Of a stretch of 64,000 nt of DNA, positions 59,157 to 64,000 are shown one piece after another. A model generated the notes under the pieces. It was not told the origin of the DNA. It did not search any database and saw nothing but the letters and a program-made list of their open reading frames with translations. The position numbers and the translations under genes are program-made. Each line of letters starts with the position of its first letter. The first letter of the stretch is position 1. The stretch covers positions 8,756-72,755 of the forward strand of contig JBALVI010000013.1 in NCBI GenBank assembly GCA_036961205.1, read 5' to 3'. The DNA is from CALJFL01 sp036961205. Lineage in GTDB: Bacteria > Pseudomonadota > Gammaproteobacteria > Pseudomonadales > Halieaceae.

Positions 59157-61562
59157 TTAGTGGTGCTTTCTCAGTCCAGTTTTGCGTTTGCCTTTCTTAT
59201 CTTCAGCTGCCGGAGGCGGCTTTTTACCCTTGCCAGGCGACGCTTTCCCGGGGGTCTTCTTGGACGCGCCCTTTGATTTTCTCGTTTTCTTGCCACCCTC
59301 TTTGGCTGCCGGAGACTTTTGGCCTTTGGCCTTTTGCGGTGGCTTTGAATCCACTAATTCCAGGTCGATTTTCTTGTCGTCCAAATCGACACGAGCAACC
59401 TGAACTTTCACTCTCCCGCCCAGCTGAAAGCTGCGCCCACTGCGCTCGCCCATTAGGCGCTGATGCGCCGCATCGAACTTATAGTAGTCCCCCGGCAAGG
59501 CAGTAATGTGGACCAACCCCTCTATGTATAAATCCTGGAGCTCCACAAACAGACCAAAGCTGGTCACGGCGCTAATTACGCCATCAAACTCGTCACCGAC
59601 GTGTTCCTGCAGGTATTCGCACTTGAGCCAAGCCTGTACCTCACGAGTGGCGTCGTCGGCTCTGCGCTCCGTCATAGAGCTATGCTCGCCCATGACCACC
59701 ATCGCCGCTTCGTCATAGGGGAATATTTTCAGACGAGGAATAGGAACCGCACCGACAGCGCGCTTGACCAACTTACTGGCCTGCTCGGAGCGGACAATGC
59801 ACCGCAGGCCCCGGTGAACCAGCAAATCAGGGTAACGGCGTATGGGCGAGGTAAAATGGGTATATCCAGGGTAATTTAGCCCAAAATGGCCGGCATTCTC
59901 AGGCTGGTAGACCGCCTGACGCAGTGACCGTAACAACATGGTCTGTATTACGTTAGCGTCTTCGCGGTCAACGACTTCAGCTAATAGAGCCTGATAGTCG
60001 TTTGGGGTCGGCTTGGCTCCGCCTCGAAGATCCAGACCCAGTTCACCCAGAAACTTGCGCAGGTTTTCCAGCTTTTCTTCAGTGGGCCCCTCATGCACGC
60101 GATACAGCATAGGCAAATTAGATGCCTCAAAGAAACGGGCCGTGGCAACATTTGCGCACAGCATGCACTCTTCAATCAGCTTATGAGCATCATTGCGCAC
60201 CACTGGAACGATAGCCTCGATCTTGCGCTGCTGATCAAACACTATCCGGGTTTCAACCGTTTCAAAATCGATGGCACCGCGTTTGTCCCGGGCGCCACGG
60301 AGTAATTTGTAGAGTTCCTGTAGACGATAGAGATCAGCAATCCGGTCGCTGTCGACATCCGCATGGAAGCCATTTTCCAGTACCTCACCCACTTGGGTAT
60401 AGGTGAGGCGAGCGTGAGAGTGAATGATCGCCTCGTAGAACTGAAAGTCGCCTAGAGAGCCGTCGGCCTCCAGCGACATCTCGCAAACCATCGCGAGGCG
60501 ATCCACCTTGGGCTTGAGCGAGCAAAGTCCATTGGACAGCGCTTCTGGCAGCATAGGGACTACCCGCTCGGGGAAGTAGACCGAATTGCCCCGCTTTGCG
60601 CCCTCATCATCCAGAGCAGAGCCAGGACGTACATAGTGAGAGACGTCGGCAATCGCCACCCAGAGCTTCCAGCCGCCCTTCTTATCATCTTCGCAGTAGA
60701 CGGCGTCATCGAAATCTCGGGCATCCTCACCATCAATGGTGACAAAGGCCAGGTCGCGCAAATCGATTCGGTGTTTCTTATCCTCTTCCCGCGGCTCGCT
60801 TTCCAGAGATGCAGCCTCGGCCAACACCTCATCCGGCCATTCCCAGGGGATATCGTGGGACCGGATAGCCACGTCGATTTCCAGCCCAGGATCCAGATGA
60901 TCCCCCAATACTTCGACTATCTGACCTTTGGCGTTCAACTTACGGGTGGGATAGTGCGTTATCAGTGCGGTAACGATCTGCCCCGATTTCGCCTCACCCT
61001 TTTCCTTGGGCGGTATCAGGATGTTCTGGTTAATACGGGAATTGTCGGGCACGACGTAGCCAATCCCGCTCTCTTCCTCATAGCGACCAACAATGCTGCG
61101 ATTGCCACGGTCAAGCACCTCAACAACCTTGCCTTCGGAGCGACCACGGCGGTCGACACCGGTAATGGCAACCAGCACCTCATCGCCGTCAAAAGCAAAT
61201 TGCATTTGCCTGGCGCTAAGATAGATATCCTCGCCTTCGCCAAGTGGCAAGGCAAATCCGTAGCCATCGCGATGGCCTTGTACCCGACAGTGAGTCAGGT
61301 TCATCTTATCGACCAGGCCAAAAGCACCGCGCCGGTCAACTAACAGCTGACCATCGCGTTCCATCGCTCGCAAGCGCTTGCCCAGCGCTGCCACCTGATG
61401 CTGCTCCGACAAACCCAGCTCACTGGAAATCTTGTTTTGATTCAGTGGCTTATCAGCGGCTCCGAGCAACTCGAGGATAAGCTCTCGGCTGGGAATTGGA
61501 TTCTCGTAATTAGCAGCTTCGCGCTCTGCATGTGGGTCGGCAATTTTGCCTTTTTTGGCCAT
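59157..61562 (-). CDS. rnr: Ribonuclease R
   Basis: Processive 3'-5' exoribonuclease that can read through RNA structure. Order of domains: N-terminal helix-turn-helix (ILELLGAADKPLNQNKISSELGLS), cold-shock domains, RNB catalytic domain with FVTIDGEDARDFDDAVYC, S1 domain with FDGVISAVTSFGLFVELQDLYIEGLVHI, and a long Lys-rich tail. ATG 61562 gives 801 residues (E. coli 813). It precedes rlmB as usual; upstream, a glycosyltransferase pair separates it from tRNA-Leu. Confidence 0.97.
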   Translation of the reverse strand: MAKKGKIADPHAEREAANYENPIPSRELILELLGAADKPLNQNKISSELGLSEQHQVAALGKRLRAMERDGQLLVDRRGAFGLVDKMNLTHCRVQGHRDGYGFALPLGEGEDIYLSARQMQFAFDGDEVLVAITGVDRRGRSEGKVVEVLDRGNRSIVGRYEEESGIGYVVPDNSRINQNILIPPKEKGEAKSGQIVTALITHYPTRKLNAKGQIVEVLGDHLDPGLEIDVAIRSHDIPWEWPDEVLAEAASLESEPREEDKKHRIDLRDLAFVTIDGEDARDFDDAVYCEDDKKGGWKLWVAIADVSHYVRPGSALDDEGAKRGNSVYFPERVVPMLPEALSNGLCSLKPKVDRLAMVCEMSLEADGSLGDFQFYEAIIHSHARLTYTQVGEVLENGFHADVDSDRIADLYRLQELYKLLRGARDKRGAIDFETVETRIVFDQQRKIEAIVPVVRNDAHKLIEECMLCANVATARFFEASNLPMLYRVHEGPTEEKLENLRKFLGELGLDLRGGAKPTPNDYQALLAEVVDREDANVIQTMLLRSLRQAVYQPENAGHFGLNYPGYTHFTSPIRRYPDLLVHRGLRCIVRSEQASKLVKRAVGAVPIPRLKIFPYDEAAMVVMGEHSSMTERRADDATREVQAWLKCEYLQEHVGDEFDGVISAVTSFGLFVELQDLYIEGLVHITALPGDYYKFDAAHQRLMGERSGRSFQLGGRVKVQVARVDLDDKKIDLELVDSKPPQKAKGQKSPAAKEGGKKTRKSKGASKKTPGKASPGKGKKPPPAAEDKKGKRKTGLRKHH

Positions 61563-61650
61563 AAAGTAAAAAGCTCTGGGTGGTGGACATTCGAAAGCAG
61601 GCATTATAGCCCCAATAGTCCGCCTGCGCTCTGGCAGCGCTATCCTGCCT

Positions 61651-62676
61651 TTAATCCACGCGCGGTAAGCCGTACTTTAGCAACATCGCCAGCTTGTATG
61701 GCATCCAGCGAAATACGGACAGGTACTTCCAGGTTCCAATTTTACGCTGCTTCTGAATTCTGGCGCGTTCGGCAAGAAGTCGGGGCAAGTTTGAGAAGCT
61801 GGAGGCGATTGCGTTGAAGTAAATTTCTCTAAAGAGCGAAAATTTCCATTTAACCAGCGCAAGTACAAGTCCTTCGAAAAGCAGCAAAAAAATCTGCAGA
61901 GGCAGCACTGGCAAGAGAAGAGGCCAAGGGTAAAACAGGATTACTACATATAATTTGTTTCTCTCACTGAGGCGACGCCGCCGCACGGTAGTCTGCAGGC
62001 CAGTCGCTAAAACCTTGCCACCGCCAAAGGAGCCGCCGACATCGTGATAGTAGGCCGAGCCCTGCAAGGCTATAACCTGGCAGCCCAGCAAACGCGCATA
62101 TTGGCAGAGGTAAAGATCCTCGCCAATCGACTCGAACCACTCCGGGAAACCGCCCAACTGATGCCACAGCGGCGCAGACAGCCACAGACATGCCCCCATG
62201 ACAGTCGCCACTTCTTGCTCCCGTTTCTGGGTAATAGGTATCGGGTTAGCGAACAGATCCAGCGACATTCCGCAGTCGAGCAGGGCGGAGTCTTGAGAAG
62301 AGAGTTGAGGCAGCGTTAAAATTGACGATGGCTTAGCAAGCGCTGCAATCAACAAGTGCCGCACCGCATCCGGCGCCAGCCAAGCGTCATTGTTAAGCAG
62401 CAGAATGAAATCGCCGTTCGCCGCTTCAACCATTTTATTGTTCGCTCGACAAAAACCTACATTTTCATCACTCAATACTATGATAGCCGAGGGACAACAG
62501 GTTCGAGCAATCTCAATTGAATCATCGGAAGATGCGTCGTCGTGCACGATGATCTCGATCTCTGCGCCGGTATCCTGCGCCAGAATTGACTCCAGGCAAC
62601 GTCGGAGAACGAACTGCCCGTTGTAATTCGCGACGCAAATTGAGACTCGGGAATTTTGGGGTGAAAGTGCCATCAC
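61651..62676 (-). CDS. Glycosyltransferase family 2
   Basis: GT-A enzyme of 341 residues with rhamnosyl- or similar transferase looks. The N-terminal strand is VSICVANYNGQFVLRRCLESIL, then VHDDASSDDS, and the metal/donor site LLLNNDAWLAPDAV holds the Asp-x-Asp-like residues. A hydrophobic segment near residue 250-275 suggests membrane association. The C-terminus (LAMLLKYGLPRVD) matches the gene stump at 11775-11923. It overlaps the upstream GT4 gene by 4 bp (ATGA), so the pair forms an operon reading towards rnr. Confidence 0.87.
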   Translation of the reverse strand: MMALSPQNSRVSICVANYNGQFVLRRCLESILAQDTGAEIEIIVHDDASSDDSIEIARTCCPSAIIVLSDENVGFCRANNKMVEAANGDFILLLNNDAWLAPDAVRHLLIAALAKPSSILTLPQLSSQDSALLDCGMSLDLFANPIPITQKREQEVATVMGACLWLSAPLWHQLGGFPEWFESIGEDLYLCQYARLLGCQVIALQGSAYYHDVGGSFGGGKVLATGLQTTVRRRRLSERNKLYVVILFYPWPLLLPVLPLQIFLLLFEGLVLALVKWKFSLFREIYFNAIASSFSNLPRLLAERARIQKQRKIGTWKYLSVFRWMPYKLAMLLKYGLPRVD

Positions 62677-63770
62677 AAAACTCGATATAGCTCAAGATAA
62701 CGGTTTAGACAGTCAGCCCACGTCCCATAGAGCGCTTTACTGCTGTTGCGGCAATTTAGGGACATTTCCGAGCGGTGTTCTGGGTTCGACATATTTTCTA
62801 TGGCGGAAGCAAAGGCTTCCTTGGATGCCACGAGATAACCGTTGAAGCCTTCTTGCACTACTTCAGCGTGCGCGGGGATATTCGAGGCAATTACAGGCAA
62901 CCCTGCCGCCATGGTCTCCAACAGAACTTGCGGCTTGCCTTCGTCATGTTCGCTGAGCGTGACGAACCCCGTACTACGAGGGTACCAATCCCGACTAAGC
63001 TCCTCTGGCGAGAGCGGCCCGAGATAATTAGCCCACTCCGGTATATCCACGCCAGCCTGGTTGGGACCAACAAGATTCAAAACGTGCTCCTCGCCAAATA
63101 TTGTCTCCCCCCACGCAAAAAGCCGACCCACTTTCGCAGGTGTGAGTCGCAGCACACACAACCACTCATTGACGGGTTTTGGCGGGCTAGCAGGTATCTC
63201 GTACCAGATATTCTCAATGCCAAAATTGACAGGGCGAACTTCAGCTAAATCGCCAAACTTTCGCCTCAACTCCTCTACCATCCAGTCTGAATTCGGGGCC
63301 AATATACATTGATTAGTCGCCAGCACCCGCCGGATCAAAAACACAACGCCAGGAATTTTCAGCAGCTGAAAATCAGTGCCCAGAACCGCAATCACAGCCT
63401 TGACGTTCATGCGGTAAAGAGGCAACGCGTTTTGCAGCCAATTGATATGGAATATATCCGTCTCAGGCGCGGCTCTTCGATAGAGTTTTCTCAGCCGCAG
63501 CAGCAGTTTAATAGCCATCAGCAGACCGCGAAAAGGAGTGCTCTTTAGCAAATAAGCTATTCCGCCGCGTTCTGCCATCCCGCGCAGGAACTCAGCGTCC
63601 TCACTGGTGCAGCTGTAACTTACACCCTCATCAAGTGGTCCTTCAGGCGCCCATAAGCTCGCTGTTAACGAGGGCTCGCGCCCCATAGCAGCAGCCAGAC
63701 GGCGAATGAAAAGTCCCTGCCAGTCTGCGTCATTTCGCGGGTAACTGGTTGCGATCATCAAAACTTTCAA
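62673..63770 (-). CDS. Glycosyltransferase family 4
   Basis: GT-B enzyme of 365 residues. N-terminal MKVLMIATSYPRNDADWQGLFIRRL without the last few residues is the acceptor-side start; IFHINWLQNALPLY and VIAVLGTDFQLL follow. The C-terminal half contains LSEHDEGKPQVLLETMAAGLPVIAS, the E-x7-E donor-phosphate motif of GT4. It is divergent from tRNA-Leu. A disrupted paralogue starts at 11341 after dxs. Together with the family-2 gene it likely adds sugars to a surface glycan. Confidence 0.9.
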   Translation of the reverse strand: MKVLMIATSYPRNDADWQGLFIRRLAAAMGREPSLTASLWAPEGPLDEGVSYSCTSEDAEFLRGMAERGGIAYLLKSTPFRGLLMAIKLLLRLRKLYRRAAPETDIFHINWLQNALPLYRMNVKAVIAVLGTDFQLLKIPGVVFLIRRVLATNQCILAPNSDWMVEELRRKFGDLAEVRPVNFGIENIWYEIPASPPKPVNEWLCVLRLTPAKVGRLFAWGETIFGEEHVLNLVGPNQAGVDIPEWANYLGPLSPEELSRDWYPRSTGFVTLSEHDEGKPQVLLETMAAGLPVIASNIPAHAEVVQEGFNGYLVASKEAFASAIENMSNPEHRSEMSLNCRNSSKALYGTWADCLNRYLELYRVL

Positions 63771-63843
63771 CGCCGGAAGAGCTCCCTTTCGAACTGTATG
63801 TGTTATCGCTGCAGGCTAACATGATGGCAGGGTAATCTGCTGG

Positions 63844-63872
63844 TTGACAAGGCCAGATGGGGACAGTAGAGT
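63844..63872 (+). promoter_or_regulatory. Sigma70-type promoter of tRNA-Leu
   Basis: TTGACA at 63844-63849, a 17-bp spacer, and TAGAGT at 63867-63872, followed at once by the G/C-rich GCGCCCC. A consensus -35 with a GC-rich discriminator is typical of stringently controlled stable-RNA promoters. It lies 74 bp before the tRNA. Confidence 0.65.
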
Positions 63873-63945
63873 GCGCCCCGTCAAGGATTCCGCAGGGAAT
63901 ACCTCGACTTTTTTAGCACAAATAGAGAAATCCGCCGTTTTTTAT

Positions 63946-64000
63946 GCCCAGGTGGTGAAATTGGTAGACACGCTAGCTTCAGGTGCTAGTGCTCGCAAGG
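63946..64000 (+). tRNA. tRNA-Leu (anticodon CAG), 3' end beyond the window
   Basis: The first 55 bases match the 5' part of tRNA-Leu(CAG). The acceptor strand begins GCCCAGG, the D-arm is TGGTGAAATTGGTAGACACG, and the anticodon loop in GCTAGCTTCAGGTGCTAG reads CAG. The start of the long variable arm (TGCTCGCAAGG) follows. The window ends before the T-arm. tRNA-Leu upstream of rnr is a known arrangement in Pseudomonas relatives. Confidence 0.92.

Noticed and set aside
60636..61343. 235-codon plus-strand frame inside rnr
   Set aside because: Antisense to the conserved RNase R domains, with no family resemblance.
1..64000. CRISPR array or prophage
   Set aside because: No regularly spaced direct repeats and no phage structural or integrase genes were seen. 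The lambda-P-like gene stands alone among chromosomal genes.

Overview
The window is a chromosomal segment of a Gammaproteobacterium. The housekeeping blocks are nrdR-ribD-ribC-ribB-ribH-nusB-thiL-pgpA, rnr-rlmB-rpsF-rpsR-DUF2232-rplI-dnaB behind a tRNA-Leu, xseB-ispA, dxs, ettA, glyA, and the Hsp15/GMP-nucleotidase pair. Gene order and protein style suggest a marine relative of Pseudomonadales/Cellvibrionales. That placement is inference from content; there is no rRNA gene to test it.

Layout. 1-9.4 kb: a KefC-type antiporter cut by the left edge, a sterol-desaturase-family oxygenase, an alkylation-repair pair (Ada-AlkA fusion plus Ogt), cysQ, a HAD nucleotidase, hslR, a diguanylate cyclase and a degenerate SGNH-like protein, then dxs. 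11.3-11.9 kb: a scar made of the 5' end of a glycosyltransferase gene, an IS3-type left end and the 3' end of a second glycosyltransferase gene. 11.9-27.4 kb: a minus-strand, partly AT-rich surface-polysaccharide cluster with glycosyltransferases, a Wzx-like flippase, two variant formyltransferases, a deacetylase-like protein, a methyltransferase, two epimerases, an ATP-grasp enzyme, a phosphoesterase and an aminotransferase. 27.5-31 kb: decayed sequence, comprising a second broken copy of the wbpB-like/xseB/ispA/aspartic-protease block and a dead glycosyltransferase. 31-35.5 kb: wbpI-wbpE-wbpD-wbpB-like genes for a diacetamido-uronic acid sugar nucleotide. 35.6-43.6 kb: the intact xseB-ispA and protease genes, then the riboflavin/thiamine block. 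43.9-53.9 kb: an EF-G paralogue, glyA, ettA, a PilZ protein, a PP2C phosphatase, radA, and a DnaT-repeat protein with a lambda-P-like helicase loader. 53.9-54.5 kb: non-coding DNA with two long inverted stem-loop elements. 54.5-64 kb: dnaB to rnr, a GT2-GT4 pair and the start of a tRNA-Leu.

How it works together. The polysaccharide genes look like an O-antigen or capsule locus that has been exchanged more than once. The strongest evidence is a direct duplication of about 1.09 kb (28410-29500 and 36182-37273) covering the 3' part of ispA and its neighbour, with unrelated 5' halves. The wbp genes could make a UDP-diacetamido-uronic acid if a 6-dehydrogenase (WbpA) exists elsewhere. The AT-rich arm carries genes for an amino sugar that could be methylated and acylated or formylated.

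The features I consider least explained are the two inverted stem-loops beside dnaB, whose arms covary; the tandem formyltransferase-like proteins with a rewritten catalytic motif; and the mosaic ispA duplication.
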